Assembly: GCF_029227915.1 (NCBI RefSeq)
Contig: NC_079885.1
Span: forward strand, 20,411,001 to 20,475,000
Direction: 5' to 3'
Source of the DNA: Hydractinia symbiolongicarpus
Lineage: Eukaryota > Cnidaria > Hydrozoa > Anthoathecata > Hydractiniidae
Length of the DNA: 64,000 bases
Position 1 is the stretch's first letter, and every line of letters starts with the position of its first letter. Under the pieces are notes generated by a model that made no database searches, was not told where the DNA came from, and was given only the letters and a program-made list of their open reading frames with translations. A program made the position numbers and the translations under genes. Below are positions 1 to 11,190 of the stretch, in pieces.

Positions 1-599
1 TCTAAAGCCTTTGAGTGTTGGGAGTAGATTGTAGACTTGGAGCTTTCATGAACTTATTTTGGCAGAGGACCTAGTTTTAAGAATTCAGCAAAAATTTATT
101 TTTAATTGTTAAACATAGTGCCAACATCTTTTTAAAGTTAATTCTAGTGAGAACGGGATAACTTTTGCTTGGGGTGTCAGAAATTACAGAAGGAAGGCTT
201 TAAAAGAATTGACTCCGTGTTTTAAATATGTTTCCTACGAAACCCTAAACATCTTATTATTCTATAACTTCCAGAAAAACCGTGATGCACTTTTTTATTT
301 AATAAGAAAACTAGTTAAGGGTCTAGTCCTCAAATATTTGCCTTTTATCATAATTTGGGTGATAAAAGTTGGTTTCCTGGATAGACGCATGATTAGCGGT
401 GTACCACTCAAATATGTGTTGCTTGCGAATATTGTAAAAAAGAATTGATGATGAACTATGAATGCTGAATAAGAATATGAAAATGTTTAAAAGAGCAGGT
501 TATAATAATTTGTGGACTAATTTATAGAAGAAATAAGCATCTTCTTGATGAATTGAAGGATTTTACAGAACAATGTGTTGAGTGTTGTTTGCTTTTTAG

Positions 600-3488
600 G
601 TAACAAGCAAGGTTGTGATTTTTTCTTCTGTCAAGCCCAGTTTGATGCTGAGAACTTCGTTAACGAAGAAATCCAATTATGTGAAGATATCAACAAACGT
701 TTCGTCTCCATGCGAGATTATGATATGCAAGTGGTCGATGTGAGTTGTGTTTTTATTCATCGTAAGAGTTTTTTTAACCGTTCTTGGGTCGTGTTTACTC
801 TTCGCAAAATTGTTGTGGTTGTTGTTTGTTTTTTTGCTGTGGTAGTTGTTGTTGTCGAAGTCGTCATCGAGAATTTCTTTTTTACAACCACATAAATTTC
901 AGTTCTATTTTTTGTGTAAGCATGTAAAATTTTCATGCCTGGCCATTACAAAATTTCTATTGTGGATTACGCAGTTGCTAAAAGTGTTGACAAAACGAGT
1001 TTAAGTTATTTAACCAGCTCGTGTTTCAGTTCCAAAACTTGCGATTTTAATGGAGCTGTAGGGTTCGTGTTTCAACCTCAATCCATTATAACATTATAAT
1101 ACAAATCATTTTTTTTTATCAGTACTTTTCATGATCCATCTTATAATGCAGAAATCTGTACAGTGCGTCACTACGTGGAAAATGAATCCGTGCGAATTTT
1201 AGGGTTACCTAAGATGCAAATTAAAATATAAAATTCGTAAAACTTTGTCACTTAAAAAATTACAGTTTAGCCATGTTTTATTTTCAATTAGGTTTTTATC
1301 TGTCCGTCCGTCTGTCTGTCACGCAAAATGGTAGCTTAGCTGCGACGGGCGAACCCGTGGATTTTGCCACGGGCTAACGACTAGTTTTAAAATAATATCC
1401 GATGAAAAGAGCATATTTTGTCGAAAATCGTGTGTCAAAATTGTGTTTTGTTTTCCATTTATTTTGAGCGAAATTAAGCATCGCGAATTTCTGCATCAGT
1501 ATGGTATGCTGTTAGGCGGTTATGGTGTTTTAAATCCACTGTGTTTAAATTTGACAGCCCAAGTTGTTGTGTATGTGATTCAATAAGAACGTGATTTTTT
1601 CCAACTCTCCACTTGCATTTGCGTCATGAAGAAAAGAAAAAAGAAATTAATCTTCGTAAGAAATTTTTTTTAAAATTAAATTATATTTTCGCGAGAACTA
1701 ATTTTTGAGAAGTTGATCGCGAATTTCGCAAAAAAAAAGAATTTCATGACATTTTGTTTCTAAATTTTTACCATTTTTCAAGGGCATTTAGGTTAGGGTT
1801 TTTCGCAAAAAAAAAAGAATTTCATGACATTTTGTTTCTAAATTTTTACCATTTTTCAAGGGCATTTAGGTTAGGGGACATAAAATAAAGACTGCTAAAG
1901 TTGAAATGTAAATATAACATTTGTAGTGCTAGGTAAATCAGAAGAAAAAGATTCCCCGCAAAAATTAATTAAGGTACTGTAAATAATTACTTTAGTTTTT
2001 GAGAAGTTTTCGCAGGAGTAAACCTTTGCGGAATCGAGAGTTATGTATAGTCGATTTTCGCCAATTGCGATTGAACAAAAAAAATCGAAAATTGATCCAA
2101 ATTATTACACTATATTTTGACAAAAGTTTACGATGTAATGTTTTTTTTTTTCGCGGGAATAAATTTTCGCATTTGAACAATTTGAGTGTATTTTCTGGAA
2201 AAAAAATTCGCGCAAATCACCTATGTTTTTTACAGACATGTCAGGTGACGAACGAAGTTATTATTCTGATCAACGCCCTCGTCATCCTCCGTGACAAAGT
2301 TCATCGCAGTGACAATAAATGTGAAACCAAGTCGAACCGAGAAAAGTACTACAAGTTAGTTTTGTACACGCTGGGTTATATCGCATCCTGGGATATTTAT
2401 ACTGGTGAAGTTAAAGTATTGAAGAGATTTCCTTTAATAGAAGGACCTGGTACGCTTTGCAAGTAAGTATATAGGTTATTTAGTCGTCGGGTGCACAAAG
2501 GATAGAAAAGCAACGAAAATATTCAAAATTTGAACGTGGAAAATGCGTATTTAAAAAAATGTCTTTTCTGCTTGTATTGTGAAAAAATTGGATCAGACAG
2601 TCTGCAAAATATCAAAATGTTTCGGAAATCTCTTCGCCACGTATAGAATCTCATCAGAATTTTTTAGTCGGTTATGTTTTATTTATTAATCAATTTATTA
2701 CACGTATTTTTACAAAGCCACTTTTAAAATGGTACCTGAGTTGCTAAACAAATTTGTTTGTTATAATTATTATGCATATATTTATACGGTAGTTTCATAT
2801 CATGCATAATGTTTACAAAAAATATGCTCAACTCATTATGCACATATTTTCTCGAAGGTGTGAAGGATATAACACCTCTGAAAAGGCTTTTTCCAGAAAA
2901 AAAGGGATGTTCCAAATATTTTCATGGAATATAAAATATGTCATTCGAAAGAGAATTTTTTTTTCTATATGTCATGAATTTTTTGAAAAAAACCCCAAAA
3001 AAAAATTTGTTTCCTTTACAGTAACCTTAAGGTTGATAAGAAGAAAGTTAAAAAAGTGTGAAAGTTTATCAAGAACACAGGTGTTTGTTATAATGTCATG
3101 TTTTAACCGAAGTACCCGGACTGAATATTTACTGAGTTTAAATTCTGCAAATTATAGTACAGTTAGTTATAAAGTGGTTTGTTAGAAAAAATGTGCAGGT
3201 AATTATTGTTTTAATGAAAGCTGTAAATCATCTCTCTCTTTGTTTCAGAACTCGGAAATTCTCGCCCAGCCTATCTCAAGCTGTGCAGTTACGAAAGTCG
3301 TGGTTTGTACCAATTGCCAAAAGTGCAAGCATACACACTTTGTCCAACCATACTGTATTCACTGGAAAGTCCTTGCAGTATTTTTTCAACCCGGTCCTGC
3401 CAATCGCTGTTGTAAGAGGGGGTCAAACGACTGTTGGTTCATAGTTTTTTTACTCCACCGGCAACCAAGACTGTTTTCCATATGTTAG
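600..3488 (+). CDS. 3' exons of an unrecognised cysteine-rich protein (5' end not located)
   Basis: Likely exons: 600-739 (after TTTTTAG, donor GAT|GTGAGT), 2236-2462 (after TTTTTTACAG, donor AA|GTAAGT), a short third exon, and 3249-3488 ending in TAG. Phases agree: phase 1 in, then 0, 2 and 0. The third exon has two phase-compatible versions, 3022-3055 or 3032-3080, and I cannot choose. Exon 600-739 contains the peptide NKQGCDFFFCQAQF, and 2236-2462 contains a helical NEVIILINALVILRD stretch. The last exon is cysteine-rich (CTNCQKCKHTHF, PYCIHWKV, RCCKRGSNDCW). The Cys spacing suggests a secreted or extracellular protein, but I do not recognise the family, and the start codon and any signal peptide lie upstream or were not found. 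The exon chain is inferred from splice consensus only. Confidence 0.5.
1299..1384 (+). mobile_element. Short Helitron-like terminal element
   Basis: The segment starts TCTGTCCGTCCG after an A and ends in a CCCGTGG/CCACGGG hairpin followed by CTAACGACTAG and a T. A TC 5' end, a 3' hairpin and a CTAG-T end match the Helitron family pattern. Reverse-oriented relatives occur at about 38.2-38.8 kb and 56.2-56.4 kb in this window. It lies in an intron of the left-hand gene. A simple hairpin MITE is the alternative. Confidence 0.4.
1733..1876. repeat. Two-copy tandem duplication, about 72 bp per unit
   Basis: A unit running from CGCAAAAAAAAGAATTTC to GGGCATTTAGGTTAGGG occurs twice in succession, nearly identical apart from the A-run length. 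It is intronic, with no coding content. Confidence 0.75.
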
Positions 3489-3694
3489 AGTCCATATGTA
3501 AATTCGTCTGTTACAAACGCTTGCAGTAGGACTGACATCGTCGATACGCCTGCATCCAAATATTTCCCTCTTTTCATCTTAAACATTGCTGTTCCTCCTC
3601 GTGGGTAACTTCTTATCCAATGTTTTTGGTTTTTAATTCTTAGCTTTCAATTTTCGGATATATTATGCTACTCCGCAGAAAAGACACAATTGGA

Positions 3695-4131
3695 CATACT
3701 CGATATTTTTGTGCTTAATTGTAGGGGGGGGGGGGGGGGTCGAATAAGCAGGGAGGTTGAGGGGGAGGTAAAACGACTAACCATAAATAAACTAACTCTA
3801 GTGAAACAACTAAAAATAAAGATAACAATGTTTTTGACATGTTTAAGGAATAACTCTGCTTACATTTTGTTGATATTTGTTATTTTAAACCTGTAAATAG
3901 TATTTGTTCTTGAGATTTGATCCAAAAGAGAGTTGTGTTTTGACTAAAAGAAAAGATGCTGCTTTGTGATATCCAAAAAACTTATTATGGGGGGTGATAA
4001 TAAAATGAGGAGGTGGGTCTTATTCTCAAATTTCAATAAAATAGGGGGGTCATTATAAAATGATTTTAGGGGTGAAAAATTCGAAAAAGAGCAATTTGAC
4101 CCCCCTCCCTACAATTAAGCACAAAAGAGTA
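3695..4131. mobile_element. MITE, poly-G-containing family, copy 1
   Basis: Inverted ends are TTTTTGTGCTTAATTGTAGG on the left and the complement of CTACAATTAAGCACAAAAGAGT on the right, with a run of about 17 G just inside the left end. A second copy lies at 32.36-32.88 kb with the same interior (for example ACAATGTTTTTGACATGTTT). It is non-autonomous, with no credible ORF. Confidence 0.65.
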
Positions 4132-4681
4132 TACAATCTGTAAGGCCCACTAAAAACTACACGATTAAGAGGTATCGAGGGTTAACCCTATTTTTAGTGT
4201 CAAACGAACTCTGTCGACGATAAATAGATGCAGAATTTTTATATGAATATTTAAAATGTATTTTCTACGTTGTTTATTGGGTTTTTAACGAATTTTTTCT
4301 TTTAAAATATGTACATAAATATTTGTAAAAAAAAAAAAGTTTTTTTTTTGCGTTCGGTGAAATGCACTTCTCTTGCGTTCCCGTTAACACTTTAATTTGG
4401 TAGAGGTAGAAAACGCAGTACACAAGTGACGCGTACGGCGTTTAGACTGAAGCTTTCTTCCAAAATGGCCATGCTGACGTCAGCAACAATTAGAACAATT
4501 GACGATTTCGATCTAACCAAACAACCTAAGTACTGATTCCGATGTAAACATTGACAAGTTTAAGTTGCGCCAATGTGGTATAGAGGCATCCTATAAATAT
4601 TTGTGGCATTAAATTTTGAAAATGTTCACTTTGTGTCAATATATAATTAGCCATGTGGGTTATCGAGTCACACGAGGATGT

Positions 4682-4739
4682 GCATTCTGGTCTCCAGAGA
4701 GCTCTTTAAGACAGAAAAGGATTTGAGGACGAGAATAAA
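4682..4739. mobile_element. Tiny MITE-like repeat (CATTCTNG ends)
   Basis: Ends GCATTCTGGTC and GACGAGAAT flank an AGAGAGCTCTTTAAGA core. Related units are at 40.50-40.56 kb and near 42.89 kb. Evidence is the shared words and inverted ends only. Confidence 0.35.
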
Positions 4740-5156
4740 GGATGAGTTAAATTGCGAAAATATAAATATATAACTTACATGTAAATCATAAAAAATATAC
4801 ATTCGAATAAATCTATGAACTATTCACAACAGGATAAATACGGAATATAAAACCAAACACGTACCAAAGGATTTTTAAGATCGCAGAAGGCGCGATGTTC
4901 TTAAAAGAAGTCCTGTGGTTCACACTGTGTAGGAGACATTCGTTTTTCATTATCGATTTTGGAGAACAGCGTTTGTGTACCTTTTCACATGAAACTCTAC
5001 TCACACAAAATGTGTAACAGACCCACCCTACCTCGATACTAGTACATAATGGCTTCGTGACATTTGGGGGTTACAATGCTGGGCGACGGTTAGGAAAAGG
5101 GTCTTTATTGATTTATTGGGTTATTTAGAACCAAAAAGTGAACTAAGGAAAATATT

Positions 5157-5262
5157 ATACAACTTTATCTTCGTCCCCAGGGTATCCTAACCCCTGAGCT
5201 GTTATTACAGACAAATTAATCAGGCAAAATGCCCTGGGAACGAAGTTGTTACATCTTAACAT
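5157..5262. mobile_element. MITE with CGTCCCCAGGG inverted ends
   Basis: Left end ACAACTTTATCTTCGTCCCC and right end CCCTGGGAACGAAGTTGTTA form an imperfect inverted repeat enclosing about 60 bp. Similar GTCCCCAGG/CCTGGGGAC pairs occur at 6.17, 32.2, 33.3-33.5 and 34.0-34.1 kb. It abuts the 3' side of the candidate exon at 5273. Confidence 0.55.
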
Positions 5263-5272
5263 TAAAACAAAA

Positions 5273-5456
5273 CTACTTTGAATTTTGCTCATTATCCTCG
5301 TTCTCCTTCCGTAACAATTCCCTCTCCTTCTCATCTTCTTCCAACTCGTTTTCATAATACACCGAGACCAAACTCTTGACATCTTTCCACGATTGTTTCT
5401 GGTATCTATCTTTAATTTTTGTGACGTCCCTTTTGTTGAACGAAGCTTCGTCGCCC
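5273..5456 (-). CDS. Candidate terminal exon of an unrecognised gene
   Basis: On the minus strand, CTATTGTTAG precedes an open frame of about 60 codons ending in TAG. The peptide is hydrophilic and helix-prone (DVTKIKDRYQKQSWKDVK, then ENELEEDEKERELLRKENED). AATAAA-type signals lie downstream near 5103-5115. The composition is strikingly protein-like for this AT-rich intergenic DNA. I could not find convincing upstream exons between 5.5 and 11 kb, so it may be an exon remnant or part of an undetected gene. A phase 2 entry is implied. Confidence 0.35.
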
Positions 5457-5491
5457 CTAACAATAGAAGGTGTACACGACGTTAAAGTCAT

Positions 5492-8400
5492 ACATTTCTA
5501 GCGGAAAAAAACAGTAATTTGCGATTATTAGGCAACGAAGCGAAGTAAAATTTGCGAAAGTAAAATTTCTATTTTTTAAAAGGGTTGTCTCTCTATTCCT
5601 GGAGTCAAATGTGAGGAGATTTGGGACTTTTGATGAGAATTTTCAGCTTTTTTGAGAAGATTTTGTACTACACGAGAGGGAGTTCTGTTTTCTATATTTT
5701 TATCACAGTATCAATGTGTTTTGGGAAAAACTCATTTTGCAACTATTTTGGAGGGGGTATTTCAGATAATTTGGGAAGATATTAACTGTTACTTAGTAGA
5801 TTTTTTTATTAGGCGGGAAAAACACATATTAATATTTGGGAGATTTCATGAGAATTTAAATTAGTGAAAGTGCAACTTAGAATCACAAAAATCATGAATG
5901 TGAAAGAATTTAATTAAAAGAATTGTGAACAAAAAATCGAATTGAATTGATTAGATTTCATGTCCGCTGATGCAAAATATAAATATTTTAAACTTATATT
6001 TCACAAAATCCTTTATAAAACGGAGAATAAATTCACAATTATTACAGTATAAATTAAAATGATTTTAAATAAGCAAAATATTATTTTTAGCAGTTATTCC
6101 ATTATTAGTGTTACTACAGTATAATTAAAAATAATAAAAAATCTATGCATATACATATATGCAAATGCTCAACCTTGTTTCCAAGGCATTTTACCAGATT
6201 AATAACGGCTCAGGGGCCACAAGACCATGGGGACAAGGTTGAAAAATGCTGGTTCTTGGTTGTCAAAGTTAAATTAAAAACAGATATCATTAATCTTATG
6301 TGATGCAATGTCTGAATGGTCTTCTGAGATAGATATAAACAAAGCTTTTACAAGTTCTATTGTGTGTACGTGCTGATGATAGCAGTGTCCATGCTTTTGC
6401 ATGCAATGTTTTTTGAGTTAACTTCATTTAGCTGACAGAATTGAATTTCAAACAAAAGTTCTTCTTTAAACAACGATACAGAAATGATCATAAATTCGTA
6501 TTGCAAAGCTTTGTTTTGTTTTAAACTGATCAACTATGCTATTGATAAATCGTATAGGATAGTCAGCATTTCAATATTTTTCGAGTTCACTGTTAAAATT
6601 ACCCTACTCGCTCGGTGTAAATCGCCTGTCACTGCATTTATTTTGTAACGCTTTGGTGGTTGAGATGAAAATGAAAGTTAAGTTTCTTCACGGTACATGC
6701 ACTAGTCGTGCTTAAGCTGTTTTAACTGTAATCTTTAGTATCTAAGAAATTGTTTGGATTTAACTTAATCACAAGTTGGTTGTCTTGTGGTAGTTATTTA
6801 CACAAACCGTAGGAATGTGTGTTTGGTTCAGCCTTTTTTCGTCTCCGGAAAAAAAATGAGCACATTGGTGAATCCTTTACGCGGAGCTCTGATGCGTTCA
6901 TACGTGAAGTTTAGGCATAGTTTTTATTTCCCTGAATTAATTTCCCTGAAAAACTTTTATTTGCATTGATCGGCTAAGTATCATTTACTGCGAGGCCAGG
7001 TTTTATTCGAAAATCGACAAAAAACTTGAAGAAAGTTGTAAAGACAAGACAGGTGAGGTATTTATATTTTTGCGGAGAAAAGCGGATAAATATTGTTGAC
7101 ATATATTTTTTAAAACGAATAAAATTATGTATTTTTTATTAGTAGCTAGCTAGCCTAGCTAGTTAGTGTTTGTGAACTATAATCACTAGCTTACTTAGCT
7201 CTGCTGGTCTCACCTGGTCTATGCTGTAGCTAGCTAGCTAAAGATAGGAAGCTAGCTAGATATTGGTGACTTTCTGAGTTAACCAGCTATAGCTGGCTAC
7301 AATGTAAAGTTAAAGCAAAAAAAAAAAATCAGTACTTGACCTGTAAACACAAAACACATGCAGGAGAAAACTAATTATGGAACCCTGCCATTTAGACGTA
7401 TCTACTCGTTCTAATTAGCAGAATAATTTAGCTAGCCTGATTTGGATGACGAATGCCTAATTTAGCTAACAAATTCAAAATTATGGAATCCTAATTTGGC
7501 AAATTACACCATACGTTAAAACATACGTGGCTCAAATCACCGACAGAAAATCACCTAGCTAAATAAATGAAAAAGAACCAAACTCTCCCATGCCTTTTCT
7601 AAATTGTGTACACAGCTACTACGCAGAGCCAAGCCTTATATTTAGCAACGTAAAATGATAGATTTATGGGGATGAACTAAGATCTTAAAAAAGTTTTATA
7701 TGGCTAGCCTAAATATTGAATCTCCTAATTAGCAGCACCTCCTTATTTAGCAGTTTCCTTACTGCATATCAAATAGCTGTGTGTGCGGGCAATATTACAA
7801 TGAACTCCCAGATCCTCCATCGATATTTTTGTTGCTGTCGTTGCATGGCAAACATTATAAAATTATTTTCGCAGACTCCAATATTTTTTCCTAAGAGTTT
7901 ATTAGCTAGCTAGCTGCTTTATAGCTTCTAGTCAAGTTTGTGTTTTTTGGTCTTTTTTGGTTTGTGTTTTTTGCGATTGCTTAGGCATTCCCAGGGTCGG
8001 AAAATGTCATGTGATACTTTTAAACCAATTACAAGTCTGTATTTTTCAGGGTAGCCAATATAATTTGAGGAAAAACATGCCATTCACCCGGTCACCTCTT
8101 CATAAATAGGGGGTGAATTTTTTACAGATTCTATGTTTTCTAACTTTAAACCTGTCATATGGTGTAGTTTTAGTTGAGTTTTTGCTAGTTCAGCTTTACT
8201 TTAATTCAGATACTTGTAGTTCTTGTTTAATCAAAGCTTTTTTTCGTGAGAGTTTGACAATGAAACGTTCGTATCTTCTCTCAACCGAAAATTATACACT
8301 AGTTTCGTCAATATGACTGTAGATTTCTTTTTAACTTTTATTAAAAGGATTTCTTTAATCTGGTGATCTGTTGTTTATATTTTCTTATATACCCATAAAT

Positions 8401-8780
8401 CCATTAAAATAATACTTGAATTGAGTAGTTCTTATGTAGCGATGTTGAAATGATGTAACCTTTACAATTATAAATTTAAAAATTATCGTTTTATAAGGTA
8501 TTCGATTATTTAACAATATGTGCCTTTTCATCACACAAATTTCTAAAATTTAGGCCATAATGCCCAATGCAAGAATGCATGGAATGAAATTTTTGCTGCT
8601 CATTTATTTCTACTATAACATCAGTTATAATGATAAGAAAGGTTGTATTTATTATAGTGTATTAATAATTGTTTATCTTATGAAGTCTATTTCATTTTCC
8701 TGTACAAGTTCTTTTTCTTGCATCAACAGATTTTCATGACCATATTTTGGTTGATCTATTAGCCAAAGAAACCCAGACTG
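5492..8780. other. Intergenic region without a supported gene
   Basis: Short open frames occur but lack splice-site support or protein-like composition. The interval is AT-rich, with a CTAG/TAGC-rich low-complexity zone at about 7140-7265 and scattered GCTAGC words up to 7920. A MITE-like pair lies at about 6167-6244. Confidence 0.6.
6167..6244. mobile_element. Short MITE with CAACCTTG ends
   Basis: CTCAACCTTGTTTCCAAGG on the left pairs with CCATGGGGACAAGGTTGAAA on the right. It appears to belong to the same GTCCCCAGG-end group as the element at 5157-5262. Confidence 0.4.
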
Positions 8781-8829
8781 GTAGCAATTTACAGCGCGGT
8801 CCTCGACCCTTTTGAGGAGGTCCTCCTAG

Positions 8830-9460
8830 CAGAGAAAAGATTGGATCGTGTGTTCAAACTGAAAGGTTTTTTTGTTAAGAGCTTTAAAAGGAACATCAGA
8901 TGTATCTATTCTTCTTTATTAATGATCTCGTCCACATAGCGTTTATAAAACACTGGCTTATGTGGTTTTCCATTTCCATTTTCCATTTTAGTCATTCATA
9001 TACGGGACAGTATGACCGGTCCTCCAATAAAACATCCGTTTGCTTATGAAACTTTTCATTAAATGGGAATGTCCATTCTGTATTAATTTTCACAAACTAA
9101 TCGAGATGTGATAGTTCTAACTTCCTGTTGTCATAAATTTCATGCAGAATGTGATCTATAGTAGCATCAAGAGGTATTTTTGTAAACAAAAAATCTACGT
9201 CATAGGATACGTATTCTTCATTTTCATCTAATAGTTTGAGTGTCAGAAATATTATATTCGTTTTTACGCAGCGATTTCAAATATTCACCAATGATTTAGG
9301 CAGCGTTAAAGGTAAAAATACCAGTCTGGTCAATTATTGGTCGAAATTTTAGTTCTTGTAAATTCACTTCAATCACGTCATCAAATTTATAGAATTTCCC
9401 TGTTGTGTATAATTTTGCAGTTCGAGTGGACTCTGCTTTCACTTCATCATAATGCTTATA
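8830..9460 (-). mobile_element. Decayed Penelope-like reverse transcriptase fragment
   Basis: On the minus strand, 9296-9484 reads through a motif typical of the RT of Penelope-like elements: LKFRPIIDQTG followed by FNAA. It is followed, across stops and shifts, by EEYVSYDV and then a YVDE-like remnant where the family has YVDD. The frame is interrupted several times, so this is a dead copy. A pogo-type MITE abuts or overlaps its upstream end at 9461. Better preserved 3' ends of Penelope-like elements lie at 28-30 kb. Confidence 0.6.
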
Positions 9461-9632
9461 CAGTCGACGCTCGATATCTCGCACTCCGGAAAAACCACCC
9501 TTGTTCCCAGGATTTTTCCGCCTTCTGATGAAAGAGTTGATTTACGGCAAGTGCTTGTGGCTTGCGGGGGAGTACTAAAAGTTGGGGAAGTTTTTTGCTC
9601 CGAAAGTTTGAGATATCGAGCGTTGATTGTAA
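9461..9632. mobile_element. Pogo/Tigger-type MITE with TA target duplication
   Basis: Flanking TA is followed by CAGTCGACGCTCGATATCTC. The right end is GAGATATCGAGCGTTGATTG followed by TA. CAGTCGACNCTCGATATCTC-like ends are known for pogo/Tigger elements of the Tc1/mariner group. At about 170 bp it has no room for a transposase. It is inserted in the relic Penelope-like sequence. Confidence 0.65.
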
Positions 9633-9659
9633 TTACAAAAATTTCTATATAGAAAACCA

Positions 9660-11190
9660 TAAAGTGTTTTTAAATTTTTAAGCTTTGTATCAGCAGTTTG
9701 TTTGTAAGTACTAGATTTTATGCCATCGTTAATTATAGTGTTTAATTTATTGAAATAATCTGTCTTGTTAGCTAAGCATGGTTTTTAAAATTTGTTTTTT
9801 TAAAAACATTTACGCCGACATTTTTTCATTCTTATTTCATTTAAAAATATATGAAATAACTTTTCCAAAAATATAAAACTGATTTGTTTGTTTTTTTATT
9901 GGAGAAGATAAAAAAATATATAGACACGTTTTACTAAAACGACCTTATTTACAAAACAACTCTCTCAAGAATACGCAAACATTTCTATCATTTATAATAC
10001 TTTTGAGATTTGGTAGGTGTAATTTTTAGTATCTTGAACATTTCTGATGAAAATGTCTGTCCGTACGAATTCATTCAACTCTACTTCTACTTTCATTCAG
10101 TATGTCATTTGATACTTGCAATTGTTTCAATATTTACTGCCGAACATTTTGTTGATTTTTAATTTTATCGATGAAGAGATAATCCAATATAAGTTTGGGC
10201 TGACGATCATGCAGTGCACTTGAGAACTAAAAAAGATTCACTATCGGTAGTTGATAGGTGATAGAATTATTTTTAGTTCTACCAACGAGACCAGTAATCT
10301 TTCGGATTTTTGTTGCATGCGATTTTATGTTTTATAGGATCTTTTGATGATGATCTTATGCAATGTTTAAAAAATGAAGTTAATTTTTTTACCAACTATT
10401 TGCTATAAAATTCCTTGGCCCTTTGCGCGAAAATCACAGGTTCCTATTCGCTTTTATATAAGAATATGCATAATAGAAACACCAGGCTGGGATTTTAGCT
10501 TGAAAACAATGGTACTTTTGTTTAAAGTATATTTAAAGTATAGCAATAAGCATAATAATCATTTTGGTTAAAATCTTGCAAATATTTTAGAAAAAAAATC
10601 GTTATTCTCATTCTACTTATACTTCCCAGTTCTGTGTTAGATGAAAGTTGCAGTTTTTTTTTTTTTTTTTGCAAAAGGTCAACCACATTGGAGCAAATTT
10701 TGATTTACAAATAACTACAGTTTATTAATAAAAATAAAAATGAAATTGAAAAAATATTTTTACAATTATTAAAAATTACGAAATGATGAGAAATTGTAAA
10801 AGGTTTGCAAATTCCGGCTTTTTACCACCTTCACCACTAACCCTCAATGAAACGTATTCCCCTGCACTTATTATTATCACTAGCGACAACATCCGTATAT
10901 GCCACCTTGCTTTTATTTTTTTCCATTGCAAAAATGTCTTTACCTGAAGTTTTGCAAAACTTTGTTAGAATAAATCGAAGTGTCTCGCTTGATTGAACAC
11001 TGCACATAAACATGTTGAAGAAATCATTCTTAAAGTGAGTAAATAAAGAGAACAAACAGAAAAAGTCAAAATGACAAACATAGAATATTCGGAATAATTT
11101 CAAAGCGTGATTTGCAGGGAAAAAGTACCCCTCTTGATATTGACGAGGAAACCTTACGCAGTTAATATGATGTCACACGTATAGTAAAGC
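9660..11190. other. Intergenic, no supported gene
   Basis: AT-rich sequence with a T18-type run near 10655. One splice-bounded minus-strand stretch near 10925-10990 could be an exon but has no partner. It lies upstream of the transporter gene. No promoter element can be assigned with confidence. Confidence 0.5.

Noticed and set aside
10837-11103. Minus-strand 88-codon frame upstream of the transporter
   Set aside because: Only a stretch near 10925-10990 has splice-like borders, and there is no partner exon or family match.
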